Assembly: GCF_001730315.1 (NCBI RefSeq)
Contig: NZ_MIKC01000041.1
Location: 124,001 to 188,000, forward strand
Length of the DNA stretch: 64,000 bases
Origin: Enterococcus ureilyticus
GTDB lineage: Bacteria > Bacillota > Bacilli > Lactobacillales > Enterococcaceae
Direction of reading: 5' to 3'
This document shows, in pieces, positions 9,487-17,343 of the stretch (positions are counted from its first letter, which is position 1; the number at the start of each line of letters is the position of its first letter). The translations under genes and the position numbers were made by a program. The notes beneath the pieces are model-generated. The model saw only the letters and a program-made list of their open reading frames with translations. It made no database searches and had not been told where the DNA came from.

Positions 9487-9615
9487 TTCTGATCTTTCTT
9501 TTAGATAAAAATTAAGTGTATTTAATTTTTTTTGACTACTAAAATAACCACTCTTTATTGAGTAGGTATTATAGACAATTTCAAAAAGTACGCCATTAAA
9601 ATATTTTGCAGCCAT
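9463..9615 (-). CDS. possible 50-residue ORF or gene remnant, unknown
   Basis: ATG at 9615 opens 50 codons (MAAKYFNGVLFEIVYNTYSI at the N-terminus, ending LQNGIKI), stop TGA 9465-9463. The frame stays open upstream to about 9679 without another ATG. Composition is protein-like (Tyr, Phe, Lys, Ser rich), but the RBS is poor (GGAG only 2 nt from the ATG). It could be a small gene or the decayed C-terminus of a larger one. It ends inside the -10 region of the candidate promoter for the two shorter ORFs. I do not recognise it. Confidence 0.3.
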   Translation of the reverse strand: MAAKYFNGVLFEIVYNTYSIKSGYFSSQKKLNTLNFYLKERSELQNGIKI

Positions 9616-9772
9616 TTCTCCATGTTTTTGAATCACAAATCGGAATAAATTATGGTTATTAAGATTGTTTAAAAAGTATCATTGCAAAATGATAGCCAGA
9701 TGACTTGATATAAGCTATTATAAACACAAGAAAGATTTTGCTTATACGAATACGAAAATGGAGGAATGGATC

Positions 9773-10702
9773 ATGACTCAAATTTATAATTCAGTAACTG
9801 AATTAATCGGTAAAACACCGATTGTCAAATTAGGACGCATAATCCCAGATGGAGTAGCTGATGTTTTTGTAAAGCTAGAATTCTTTAATCCAGGTGGCAG
9901 CGTGAAGGATCGAATCGCATTAAGTATGATCGAAAAAGCTGAAAAAAATGGACAAATTAAAGTTGGAGATACAATCGTAGAACCAACTAGTGGAAATACT
10001 GGAATCGGCTTGGCAATGGTTGGTGCTGCTAAGGGTTATAATGTAATGATTGTTATGCCAGATACCATGAGTGTAGAACGTAGGAAATTGATGCAAGCTT
10101 ATGGCGCGAAATTATTGTTAACGCCAGGTGCTGAAGGAATGAAAGGCGCTATTGCAAAAGCGACAGAACTATCTGAAAAAGATGGCTATTTTATGCCTAT
10201 GCAATTTGATAACCCCGCAAATCCAGAGACACATGAAAAAACGACGGGCAAAGAGATCCAAGACATTTTTGGTCCTAGTGGTTTAGACGCTTTTGTCGCT
10301 GGAGTAGGTACGGGTGGAACAATTACAGGTGTTGGAAAAGAATTGAAGCGAGTTTATCCAAATATCTCCATCATTGCAGTTGAACCAACGGAGTCCCCAG
10401 TTTTAGATGGCGGAGCGCCGGGACCGCATAAAATCCAAGGAATTGGAGCGGGCTTTATCCCTAAAGTCTTAGAGACAGAAATTTACGGACGAGTCATTTC
10501 TGTTCCGAGTGAATCTGCTATGGAAACAGCTCGTCAATTAGCAGTAAAAGAAGGGTTGTTAGTCGGAATATCAGCAGGCGCTGCTGTGTATGCTGCGATT
10601 GAAGTGGCGAAAGAATTAGGGAAGGGAAAAAAAGTTTTGACAGTTATTCCTGATAATGGCGAACGTTATTTATCAACAGCTCTTTATAATTTTTCTGAAT
10701 AA
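9773..10702 (+). CDS. cysK: cysteine synthase (O-acetylserine sulfhydrylase)
   Basis: PLP enzyme that makes cysteine from O-acetylserine and sulfide. PLP lysine is Lys45 in NPGGSVKDR; the substrate loop [10 protein letters not shown] is at about 73 and the phosphate loop [10 protein letters not shown] at about 175. An upstream ATG (9758) itself contains the GGAGG Shine-Dalgarno sequence. The ATG at 9773, 8 nt after GGAGG, is the better start and gives 309 aa, the normal length. It is monocistronic, with a 17-bp terminator after it. Confidence 0.95.
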   Translation: MTQIYNSVTELIGKTPIVKLGRIIPDGVADVFVKLEFFNPGGSVKDRIALSMIEKAEKNGQIKVGDTIVEPTSGNTGIGLAMVGAAKGYNVMIVMPDTMSVERRKLMQAYGAKLLLTPGAEGMKGAIAKATELSEKDGYFMPMQFDNPANPETHEKTTGKEIQDIFGPSGLDAFVAGVGTGGTITGVGKELKRVYPNISIIAVEPTESPVLDGGAPGPHKIQGIGAGFIPKVLETEIYGRVISVPSESAMETARQLAVKEGLLVGISAGAAVYAAIEVAKELGKGKKVLTVIPDNGERYLSTALYNFSE

Positions 10703-10707
10703 GTAGT

Positions 10708-10750
10708 ACACTAAAAAGGAAGTCTAAATTTATGACTTCCTTTTTAGTGT
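10708..10750 (+). terminator. cysK terminator
   Basis: A perfect 17-bp stem (10708-10724 with 10734-10750) around a 9-nt loop. The right arm contains five consecutive T. Confidence 0.85.
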
Positions 10751-10846
10751 AAACAAGTGAAGTTGTCAAAAAGCATATAATAGTGTCTTGTTTTGTCATA
10801 ATTATAGATAAACTTACTCTTTTTAGTACTATTTATCTATTTATTC

Positions 10847-10875
10847 TTGTCAATACACATTAGAAATAGTATCAT
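10847..10875 (+). promoter_or_regulatory. perR promoter
   Basis: TTGTCA (10847-10852), a 17-nt spacer and TATCAT (10870-10875). A loosely Per-box-like AT palindrome (CATAATTATAG) lies further upstream at about 10796-10808, but the match is imperfect. Confidence 0.5.
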
Positions 10876-10904
10876 TTAAGAAAGAAGACTGGGAGGGGAA
10901 CCAA

Positions 10905-11351
10905 ATGGATAACATATTGGTAAAAAATGCACTTGAAGAATTAAAAGAAGCCAATATTCGTATTACTCCTCAAAGATATGCAATTTTAGAGTATCTAATT
11001 GAGAATCACAGCCATCCGACAGCGGATGAGATTTACCGCTCTTTAGAAGATCGTTTTCCGAATATGAGTGTGGCAACTGTTTATAATAATTTACGTTTGT
11101 TTACAGATATTGGTTTTGTACAAGAAATGAACTATGGTGATGCATCAAGTCGCTTTGATTTCAGTTCTAAAAAGCATTACCATGCGATCTGTCAAAATTG
11201 TGGTAAGATCGTTGATTTCCATTATCCAGGATTAGAAGACGTGGAGATGGCAGCAAGTAAATTGACTGGTTTTGAAATCAATGAGCATCGTTTAGAGCTA
11301 TATGGTTTATGTCCAGAATGTCAGAAAAACCAAAAAAATGGAAATGAGTGA
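10905..11351 (+). CDS. perR: peroxide-responsive Fur-family repressor PerR
   Basis: A metal-dependent repressor that senses H2O2 by oxidation of a metal-binding histidine. All B. subtilis PerR regulatory-site residues are at identical positions: His37, Asp85, His91, His93 and Asp104. The structural zinc cysteines are CxxC at 96-99 (CQNCGK) and CxxC near the C-terminus (CPEC). The N-terminal winged helix holds RITPQRYAIL and MSVATVYNNL. At 148 aa it is normal. These residues separate it from Fur and Zur. It overlaps or abuts ridA, and nox and npr lie downstream, which fits an oxidative-stress neighbourhood. Confidence 0.92.
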   Translation: MDNILVKNALEELKEANIRITPQRYAILEYLIENHSHPTADEIYRSLEDRFPNMSVATVYNNLRLFTDIGFVQEMNYGDASSRFDFSSKKHYHAICQNCGKIVDFHYPGLEDVEMAASKLTGFEINEHRLELYGLCPECQKNQKNGNE

Positions 11352-11355
11352 TCAG

Positions 11356-11739
11356 ATGAAATCGATTCACACAGATAAGGCGCCAAAAGCAATTGGTCCG
11401 TATGTACAAGGGAACATTGTGAACGGCTTATTATTTACCTCAGGTCAAGTTCCTTTAAGTCCTGGAACCGGAGAAGTTGTGGGGACAACTATAGAAGAAC
11501 AGACTTCGCAAGTCATGAAAAACATCGCAGCTATTTTAACTGAGGTTGGAAGTAGTTTCGATCATGTAGTAAAAACAACTTGTTTTTTAAAAAATATGAA
11601 TGATTTTGCAGCTTTTAATGAAGTCTACGCACAATCATTTACAAATCAATTACCAGCACGATCTGCCGTTGAAGTCGCCCGTTTACCTAAAGATGTTCTG
11701 ATTGAAATAGAAATTATTGTATCTATAAATGAGCAGTAG
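11356..11739 (+). CDS. ridA: RidA family enamine/imine deaminase
   Basis: Small trimeric enzyme that hydrolyses reactive 2-aminoacrylate and related enamines from PLP enzymes. KAIGPYVQG, LFTSGQVPLSP and the C-terminal PARSAVEVARLPKDVLIEIE (with the catalytic Arg) are hallmarks. In-frame ATGs occur at 11338, 11344 and 11356. The last gives 127 aa, the family length; 11344 would overlap the perR stop and imply translational coupling. No strong RBS favours any. It is co-directional with perR and ends at a terminator. Confidence 0.9.
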   Translation: MKSIHTDKAPKAIGPYVQGNIVNGLLFTSGQVPLSPGTGEVVGTTIEEQTSQVMKNIAAILTEVGSSFDHVVKTTCFLKNMNDFAAFNEVYAQSFTNQLPARSAVEVARLPKDVLIEIEIIVSINEQ

Positions 11740-11750
11740 TTTAATTTCAC

Positions 11751-11783
11751 AAGCTGAGAAACTAATGTTTCTCAGCTTTATTT
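11751..11783 (+). terminator. perR-ridA terminator
   Basis: AAGCTGAGAAAC, a 4-nt loop and GTTTCTCAGCTT followed by TATTTATT. Confidence 0.8.
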
Positions 11784-11853
11784 ATTGTTAAAACAGCATT
11801 TTAAAGTGAGAAATCATTAATCAAGATGGGGATATAGTTAAAAATAGAGAAGT

Positions 11854-11882
11854 TTGTGAAAAAATAAGTTAGTGATTCACAA
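11854..11882 (+). promoter_or_regulatory. interrupted palindrome upstream of nox
   Basis: TTGTGAA (11854-11860) and TTCACAA (11876-11882), 15 nt apart, lie about 110 nt before the nox start. The half-sites look like those of the redox repressor Rex, but Rex sites normally have a much shorter spacer. A regulator site is an inference. Confidence 0.3.
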
Positions 11883-11990
11883 GCAAAGAACTCGAATATG
11901 CTTTCTTACTTTGTTATATTTTTAATATACCAGTAACTTTATTCTAAATTTATTGGTGAAAAATTTAACTTGAAAGAAGGGATTTACAAA

Positions 11991-13343
11991 ATGAAAGTCG
12001 TAGTCGTAGGATGTACGCATGCAGGAACAGCTGCAGTCAAAAGTATTTTAACAAATCACCCAAACGCGGAGGTAACCGTTTATGAACGAAATGATAATGT
12101 ATCATTTTTATCATGCGGAATTGCCCTTTATGTTGGAGGAGTAGTAAAGGAGGCTGACAGTTTATTCTATTCAAGTCCTGAAGAACTAGCGTCTCTAGGT
12201 GCTACAGTTAAAATGGAACATGAAGTCGAAACAATCGATGTTAATCATAAAACAGTTACTGCTAAAGATTTGAACACTGGTAAAATTGAAACAAAAGAAT
12301 ACGATAAATTAGTCATGACAACTGGTTCATGGCCAATTGTTCCGCCAATCAAAGGAATAGAAGCTGAAAATATCTTACTATGTAAAAACTTTAATCAAGC
12401 AAATGTCATCATTGAACGCGCTAAAGATGCGAAAAAAGTTGTTGTTGTAGGCGGTGGTTATATTGGGATTGAGCTAGTTGAAGCTTTTGTAGAATCTGGA
12501 AAAGAAGTGACATTGATTGATGGTTTAGATCGTATTTTAAACAAATACTTAGATAAGCCATTTACAGATGTTCTAGAAAAAGAACTTGTAGATCGTGGTG
12601 TTACACTAGCGTTAGGAGAAAATGTTCAAGAGTTTCAGTCAAATGCAAGCGGACATGTGAATAAAGTAATTACACCAAGCCAAGAGTTTGAAGCGGATAT
12701 GGTTATTATGTGCGTTGGCTTTAGCCCAAATACAGCATTGCTGAAAGATAAAGTAGATATGTTACCAAATGGTGCAATCGTTGTAGATAAATATATGAAA
12801 TCAAGTAATCCAGACATTTTTGCTGCAGGTGATAGTGCAGTAGTACACTATAATCCAAGTAATACAACTAATTATATTCCTCTAGCAACAAATGCGGTTC
12901 GCCAAGGAATGTTGGTAGGTCATAATTTAGCTGAAGATAAATTAGCTTACCGCGGAACACAGGGAACCTCTGGATTGTATTTATTTGGTTGGAAAATCGG
13001 TTCAACTGGTGTTACTTTAGAAAGTGCCAAATTGAACAATTTAGATGTGGCAGCAACACAATTTGAAGATAACTATCGTCCAGAATTTATGCCAACTACT
13101 GAAAATGTTATGATGGAATTAGTATACGAAAAAGGAACAAATCGCATTGTAGGCGGACAACTAATGTCTAAGTATGATATTACACAATCAGCTAATACAC
13201 TTTCGTTAGCTGTTCAAAATAAAATGACTGTTGAAGATCTTGCGTTGTCAGATTTCTTTTTCCAACCACACTTTGATCGTCCTTGGAACTACTTGAACTT
13301 ATTAGCTCAAGCGGCTCTAAAAGATATTGCCCAAAGTAAATAA
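11991..13343 (+). CDS. nox: NADH oxidase, water-forming (FAD)
   Basis: Reduces O2 to water with NADH, regenerating NAD+ during aerobic fermentation. It is a flavoprotein of the disulfide-reductase fold: FAD dinucleotide motif VVGCTHAGT at the N-terminus, redox cysteine Cys42 (VSFLSCGIALYV, stabilised as a sulfenic acid in the family), His10, NAD motif VVVGGGYIGIE at about 154 and FAD-binding AAGDSAVV at about 277. At 450 aa it resembles the E. faecalis Nox. A TTG at 11970 is in frame, but the ATG at 11991 follows GAAAGAAGG with proper spacing. The paralogue at 18.8 kb is the peroxidase. Confidence 0.93.
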   Translation: MKVVVVGCTHAGTAAVKSILTNHPNAEVTVYERNDNVSFLSCGIALYVGGVVKEADSLFYSSPEELASLGATVKMEHEVETIDVNHKTVTAKDLNTGKIETKEYDKLVMTTGSWPIVPPIKGIEAENILLCKNFNQANVIIERAKDAKKVVVVGGGYIGIELVEAFVESGKEVTLIDGLDRILNKYLDKPFTDVLEKELVDRGVTLALGENVQEFQSNASGHVNKVITPSQEFEADMVIMCVGFSPNTALLKDKVDMLPNGAIVVDKYMKSSNPDIFAAGDSAVVHYNPSNTTNYIPLATNAVRQGMLVGHNLAEDKLAYRGTQGTSGLYLFGWKIGSTGVTLESAKLNNLDVAATQFEDNYRPEFMPTTENVMMELVYEKGTNRIVGGQLMSKYDITQSANTLSLAVQNKMTVEDLALSDFFFQPHFDRPWNYLNLLAQAALKDIAQSK

Positions 13344-13349
13344 GCAAAG

Positions 13350-13386
13350 ACTAGAGTTGAGTGTAGATTCAACTCTAGTTTTTTTA
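13350..13386 (+). terminator. nox terminator
   Basis: ACTAGAGTTGA (13350-13360) pairs with TCAACTCTAGT (13369-13379), followed by a T run. Confidence 0.85.
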
Positions 13387-13464
13387 TACAAAAAGATGGA
13401 ATATTTTGCTTTTTAAGCATTTATTTGAGATGCTTAATAAGTAAAATTAAATGAGGTGTGAAAA

Positions 13465-14106
13465 ATGAAAAGAAAAAGAACAAAAGAACTGGTCTTTCGC
13501 TCTCTTTATGCTTTCATAGGAGTGGCAATTTTAGCATTTGGTGCTGCAACATTACGAATCGGGCAAGTTGGGCTAGATCCATATACAGCAGCGAATATTG
13601 GAATCGGATCTGTTTTAGGGCTATCACTCGGTGTCTATCAATTGATCGTCAACATCATTATATTGGTGCTCGTTTTTATTTTTGGACGGCAGTATATTGG
13701 GATTGGAACAGTAATCAACATGGTGCTGACAGGTTTTTTCATCGATTTTTATACCTGGATTTATACAACGTTTATTCCAATCAAAATCAATGTTTTTTCC
13801 CAAAGTTTATTGCTGATAGTCGGGATCATCATCTTTACTTTTGGCGCATCGTTTTACATGTCTGCTAAATTAGGAAATGCCCCCTATGACGCTATTGCAC
13901 CAATTATAGTCGAGCGGACAAAAGCATCTTATCGAGTGGTGAGGGTAATACAAGATATTATTTTTGTTATACTAGCTTTTATTTTTGGTGGACCAGTGGG
14001 AATAGGAACAATAATTAATGCCTTTTTCACAGGTCCTCTGATTGATTTTTGGAATAAAAACGTTAGTGAACCAATAATTGAAAAAAGTATTAAAGACAAA
14101 GTGTAA
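13465..14106 (+). CDS. YczE/YitT-like integral membrane protein
   Basis: A 213-residue protein with five or so hydrophobic helices (about 12-30, 45-70, 75-95, 110-135, 150-175). The repeated Gly-rich pattern GQVGLDPYTAANIGIG, later echoed by AKLGNAPYDAIAP, suggests an internal duplication. That pattern and the IGIGT-N-x-x-x-TG-FID motifs, seen twice, are typical of the YczE/YitT group. The function is not established. RBS AGGTG precedes the ATG. It stands alone between two terminators, with nox upstream and a surface-protein remnant downstream. Confidence 0.75.
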   Translation: MKRKRTKELVFRSLYAFIGVAILAFGAATLRIGQVGLDPYTAANIGIGSVLGLSLGVYQLIVNIIILVLVFIFGRQYIGIGTVINMVLTGFFIDFYTWIYTTFIPIKINVFSQSLLLIVGIIIFTFGASFYMSAKLGNAPYDAIAPIIVERTKASYRVVRVIQDIIFVILAFIFGGPVGIGTIINAFFTGPLIDFWNKNVSEPIIEKSIKDKV

Positions 14107-14138
14107 AAAAGTCTATCAGAAACTTTGATTCTGTAGTG

Positions 14139-14188
14139 GCCTTCAAAAGTTAGACTTGAAAAACCTAACTTTTGAAGGCTTTTTTATT
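14139..14188 (+). terminator. terminator after the YczE-like gene
   Basis: A perfect 15-bp stem (GCCTTCAAAAGTTAG at 14139-14153 with 14165-14179) followed by TTTTTTATT. Confidence 0.85.
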
Positions 14189-14240
14189 CTTTTATAACTC
14201 GCTTTGTGTTGAACAGGTCGTTTCATTATCGAAACTCCAA

Positions 14241-14294
14241 TTGGTTACCCTCACTATCTTTTTGCAATTGCAAAAAGATAGTGAGGGTAACCAA
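14241..14294. repeat. 54-bp perfect palindrome without a spacer
   Basis: Bases 14241-14267 are the exact reverse complement of 14268-14294, with no loop; symmetry breaks at once outside. No T run follows, so it is not a usual terminator. The right half continues in frame into the surface-protein remnant (QKDSEGNQ), so the left half is probably an inverted copy made at a breakpoint. Confidence 0.95.
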
Positions 14295-14517
14295 AGTGAA
14301 CCAGCTAACTTTAAACTACCGGCTGATCCTGCTGATGGAACTGGCAACGGCGGAAACTTAGGAAATAATGGAAGTACTGGTTTGCAAAACCTAAACGCTA
14401 CACAAAAAAAATCTTCCTAATAACGGAGAAATTGTGAATAATTGGGGAGTGGTGGGTGCCTTATTATTAGGATTATTTGTATTCTTCACCTTCGAACGTA
14501 AAAATAAAGAAGAATAA
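14268..14517 (+). pseudogene. C-terminal remnant of an LPXTG-type cell-wall-anchored protein, frameshifted
   Basis: From the palindrome onward the frame reads a Gly/Asn/Pro-rich wall-spanning segment (SEPANFKLPADPADG, GNGGNLGNNGSTG) and stops at KKSS in a run of eight A (14404-14411). Deleting one A joins it to a second frame with a sorting-signal-like LPNNGE (14413-14430), a hydrophobic helix VVGALLLGLFVFFTF and the tail ERKNKEE, stop 14515-14517. That is the layout of a sortase substrate. The motif is LPxNG rather than LPxTG. The N-terminal domain and start codon are absent. It is therefore a truncated, frameshifted relic; its own terminator survives at 14556. Confidence 0.75.
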
Positions 14518-14555
14518 CAATGCAAAAAATAACAAGTTTTCTTTCTAAAAGTTGG

Positions 14556-14593
14556 AACATGAGGTGGTAGTTATCTCCTGCCTCATGTTTTTT
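14556..14593 (+). terminator. terminator after the surface-protein remnant
   Basis: AACATGAGG (14556-14564) pairs with CCTCATGTT (14581-14589), followed by T residues. Confidence 0.65.
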
Positions 14594-14707
14594 AAGGTAA
14601 AATTTTATTATTAAAAGATTACTTATCGTTTTCTCAGAAAGAATCTTCCATTTTACTGTTTTCTATCGTAAAATGAAAGTAGACAAACAGAAAGGGAGGA
14701 TATACGT

Positions 14708-15643
14708 ATGCCGATTCGCGTTCCAAAAGAGCTACCTGCTATTAAAGTATTAGAGAAAGAGAAAATTTTTGTAATGGACGAAGATCGGGCCATGCATCAA
14801 GATATTCGCCCTTTAGAAATTTTAATTTTAAATTTAATGCCAAAAAAAGATGAGACGGAAGTTCAGCTCTTGAGACTCTTAAGTAATACACCATTACAAA
14901 TCAATGTCGAATTTTTGCATATGAGTAGTCACGAAACAAAAAATACATCTAGCGAGCATTTGAACCGTTTTTACCATCAATTTAAAGAAATTAGAAATGA
15001 ATTCTACGATGGTTTGATTATTACAGGTGCTCCAATTGAACAGATCCCTTTTGAGCAAGTTGATTATTGGAACGAGTTACAAGAAATTTTTGAATGGAGT
15101 AAGTCCCATGTATTTTCAACATTTCATATTTGTTGGGGAGCACAAGCTGGATTGTATTATCATCATAAGATTGACAAGTATCTGCTAAATCAAAAACTCA
15201 CAGGAATATTTGAACATGATGTATTGAACCATACGTGGAGTATCTTGAAAGGATTTGATGATATATTTTATGCTCCTCATTCGCGTTATACTGGAATTAA
15301 ACGAAGTGATGTAGATAGGATAGAAGAACTAGAAATTTTGGTTGAATCAAGAGAAGCTGGAATTTTTTTAATTGGAAATAAAAATAATCGCGCATTTTAT
15401 GCAACTGGGCATTTAGAATATGATCGTGAAACTTTAGAACAAGAATTTAAACGTGATCAACAAAAAGGGTTAAGTCCTAGCCTTCCTAAAAATTATTTCC
15501 CAAATGATAACCTAGCTGATCAACCAAAATTAAGATGGCACATGGCTGCTTCATTGTTATTTTCTAATTGGTTAAATTATGCAGTTTATCAAAATACACC
15601 TTACGATTTAACTGAATTACTTGAAGAAAAAAATAGGAAATAG
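14708..15643 (+). CDS. metA: homoserine O-acyltransferase (probably acetyl) MetA
   Basis: First committed step of methionine synthesis: acylation of homoserine. The glutamine-amidotransferase-like fold has catalytic Cys142 in FHICWGAQAG and the His of ATGHLEYDR. The residue reported to set acyl specificity is Glu111 here (GAPIEQIP); Glu is linked to acetyl-CoA use in the B. cereus enzyme, while Gly gives succinyl-CoA use in E. coli. At 311 aa it is full length. The AAAGGGAGG RBS is strong. It is monocistronic; no other methionine gene lies in the window. The acetyl preference is inferred from one residue. Confidence 0.92.
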   Translation: MPIRVPKELPAIKVLEKEKIFVMDEDRAMHQDIRPLEILILNLMPKKDETEVQLLRLLSNTPLQINVEFLHMSSHETKNTSSEHLNRFYHQFKEIRNEFYDGLIITGAPIEQIPFEQVDYWNELQEIFEWSKSHVFSTFHICWGAQAGLYYHHKIDKYLLNQKLTGIFEHDVLNHTWSILKGFDDIFYAPHSRYTGIKRSDVDRIEELEILVESREAGIFLIGNKNNRAFYATGHLEYDRETLEQEFKRDQQKGLSPSLPKNYFPNDNLADQPKLRWHMAASLLFSNWLNYAVYQNTPYDLTELLEEKNRK

Positions 15644-15645
15644 GC

Positions 15646-15693
15646 ATAACTGAAACAAGATAGAATTCATATTTTGTTTCAGTTATTTTTTTG
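15646..15693 (+). terminator. metA terminator
   Basis: ATAACTGAAACAA pairs with TTGTTTCAGTTAT across a 15-nt loop (15646-15686), followed by T residues. A second, weaker hairpin (AAAGGT...ACCTTT plus T run, 15704-15733) follows and may be a leader hairpin for the next gene. Confidence 0.75.
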
Positions 15694-15733
15694 CTATTGC
15701 TATAAAGGTGAAACAGAAACGTTACCTTTTTTT

Positions 15734-15961
15734 GATCTTATAAATTATAGAAGCATTCTCGTTCCTTTTTTTTGAAAATGAACGTATTATATGAAGGAGA
15801 GAGGAGGCAGTAGCATTTTAATAGTTCTAAAGAAAATAATCTTTATGCAGTATTAATGGTTATTTATTAGAGATACAATTTGAAAAAACTGATTTCAAAT
15901 GAGCAATTATTACTTGTTAAAAATGAAGTGAGCCTAATTAGCCAAAGTTGGAGGAATAATT
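15734..15961 (+). other. leader region upstream of the transporter gene
   Basis: About 230 bases without a convincing ORF. A small IR (CGTTC at about 15761 with GAACG at about 15780) and a GGAGAGAGGAGG stretch are present. The latter resembles an RBS, but no suitable start codon follows it. AGTTGGAGGAATAATT directly before 15962 is the RBS of the transporter gene. Confidence 0.4.
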
Positions 15962-17317
15962 ATGAAAATACCTAAAAGATTTTTAAGTGGGCTATTACTT
16001 TCAGCTCTATTTCTTTTTTCATTTGTACCCGCATTTGCACAAGAAATTGGCGAAATTACTGCGCCTACAGGAATAAAAGCTGTGATTGTAGTCATCCCGC
16101 TAATTTTAGTTTTGGTCTTATTGTTTATGAAAATAGATATGATCATTGCCGGGTTTGTTGGTGGTGTATTGGCTATGATTATCGGTGGAATCGGATTAGA
16201 GCAAGCCAATAAGCAACTATTAGAAACGATTCCTACAATGCTTGGTATTACTGTACCAATTATCAATTCGGCCATTGCAATGGCCGTTTTTAAATCGGGT
16301 GGATACTCGGCGGCTTTAACTTTAGCAAAAAGGGGAACAAAAGGAAAAGTTGAGTATGTCTCAGCTTTTATTGTGATTTTACTAGCTGCAGCGACTTATA
16401 TGTCTGGCATTGGTGGTGGTAGTGCAATGGTGATTGCTCCATTGGCCTTTGTAGCAGTTGGAGCAGTTCCAGAGTTGATCGCTGCCATGTCATTGGCAGC
16501 AGCAGTTTCATTTACAACCTCTCCAGCATCATTAGAATCAAGTATTGTTTCCAAATTAGGCGATTTTAGTGTAGCTAAGTACGTTTCGGATATGCGTCCG
16601 ATCTGGCTGCTATTTTGTGCGTTAGCTATTATTCTAGCATTCTGGGGAACGAAGCGGCGGAAGATTGGTTTTAAAGAAAATACCGACGATGAGTATGGAA
16701 CTATGAGTAATAATGCTCTATTTAAATTAACCATACCGGCCATATTTTTACTATTTTCCGTCATTTTTGGGCCTGTGGTTAATGATTTCGTTGGATTCCC
16801 CCTATTAACACCATTAGTCTATATGGTCTTGACACTAGCGTTGATTTTTGTTTGTTCTGATTTCACGCTGAATCAATCAGTGGAAGCGATGGTAGATGGT
16901 TCTACTTATATTTTGACAAGATTATTCCAAGTTGGAATTTTCCTAGCCTTTATTAACATCATTGCTCAAACAGGTACATTTGCTGTTATAGCAGGAATTG
17001 CTAATGCTGCACCGACAATGATCATGGTACCAGTTGCAATATTAACCGGCATCTTAATTGGAGTGCCAGCTGGCGCATATGTAGGGTCAGTGTTGACTCT
17101 TGTGTTACCTGTGGCTGTTTCTTTAGGTTTTTCTTCTATCGGACTGGGATTAGTTGCAGTTGGCGTAGGGTTAGGAAGTCAGATGAGTTTTGTCAACATC
17201 ACGATGCAAGCGTTATCTTCTGGTTTTCAAATTCCAATTTTAGATGTAGTAAAAGGAAATATTAAATGGATCAGTTTGGCCGCTGTTTTATTAATCGGTA
17301 TAGGTTTCTTCATTTAA
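15962..17317 (+). CDS. multi-pass membrane transporter, substrate unknown
   Basis: A 451-residue, very hydrophobic protein. A signal-like first segment (LLLSALFLFSFVPAFA, residues about 10-26) is followed by roughly ten to eleven membrane helices. Loop motifs TSPASLESSIVSKLG and MSGIGGGSAMVIAPLAF resemble the re-entrant loops of the ion-transporter (citrate/gluconate-type) superfamily, but I cannot name the family with certainty. The amidohydrolase gene begins 26 bp downstream. The pair is almost certainly an operon, and the transporter would import that enzyme's substrate. RBS TTGGAGGA. Confidence 0.65.
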   Translation: MKIPKRFLSGLLLSALFLFSFVPAFAQEIGEITAPTGIKAVIVVIPLILVLVLLFMKIDMIIAGFVGGVLAMIIGGIGLEQANKQLLETIPTMLGITVPIINSAIAMAVFKSGGYSAALTLAKRGTKGKVEYVSAFIVILLAAATYMSGIGGGSAMVIAPLAFVAVGAVPELIAAMSLAAAVSFTTSPASLESSIVSKLGDFSVAKYVSDMRPIWLLFCALAIILAFWGTKRRKIGFKENTDDEYGTMSNNALFKLTIPAIFLLFSVIFGPVVNDFVGFPLLTPLVYMVLTLALIFVCSDFTLNQSVEAMVDGSTYILTRLFQVGIFLAFINIIAQTGTFAVIAGIANAAPTMIMVPVAILTGILIGVPAGAYVGSVLTLVLPVAVSLGFSSIGLGLVAVGVGLGSQMSFVNITMQALSSGFQIPILDVVKGNIKWISLAAVLLIGIGFFI

Positions 17318-17343
17318 TTTAAAAATAGAGAGGGTGCAGCAAG

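Noticed and set aside
10796-10808. Per-box in front of perR
   Set aside because: CATAATTATAG only partly fits TTATAATNATTATAA, so it is mentioned but not listed as a regulator site.
13458-13868. 136-codon frame overlapping the YczE-like gene
   Set aside because: Out of frame with the clear membrane protein at 13465-14106, Cys/His/Trp-rich composition, no RBS of its own.
14172-14420. 82-codon ORF taken as a complete gene
   Set aside because: It starts with TTG inside a terminator stem and crosses the palindrome; only the part from 14268 is protein-like, and it is a remnant.
15784-15850. 21-codon ORF starting MKERGGSSIL
   Set aside because: The RBS-like GGAGG lies inside the frame rather than before it; no RBS in front.
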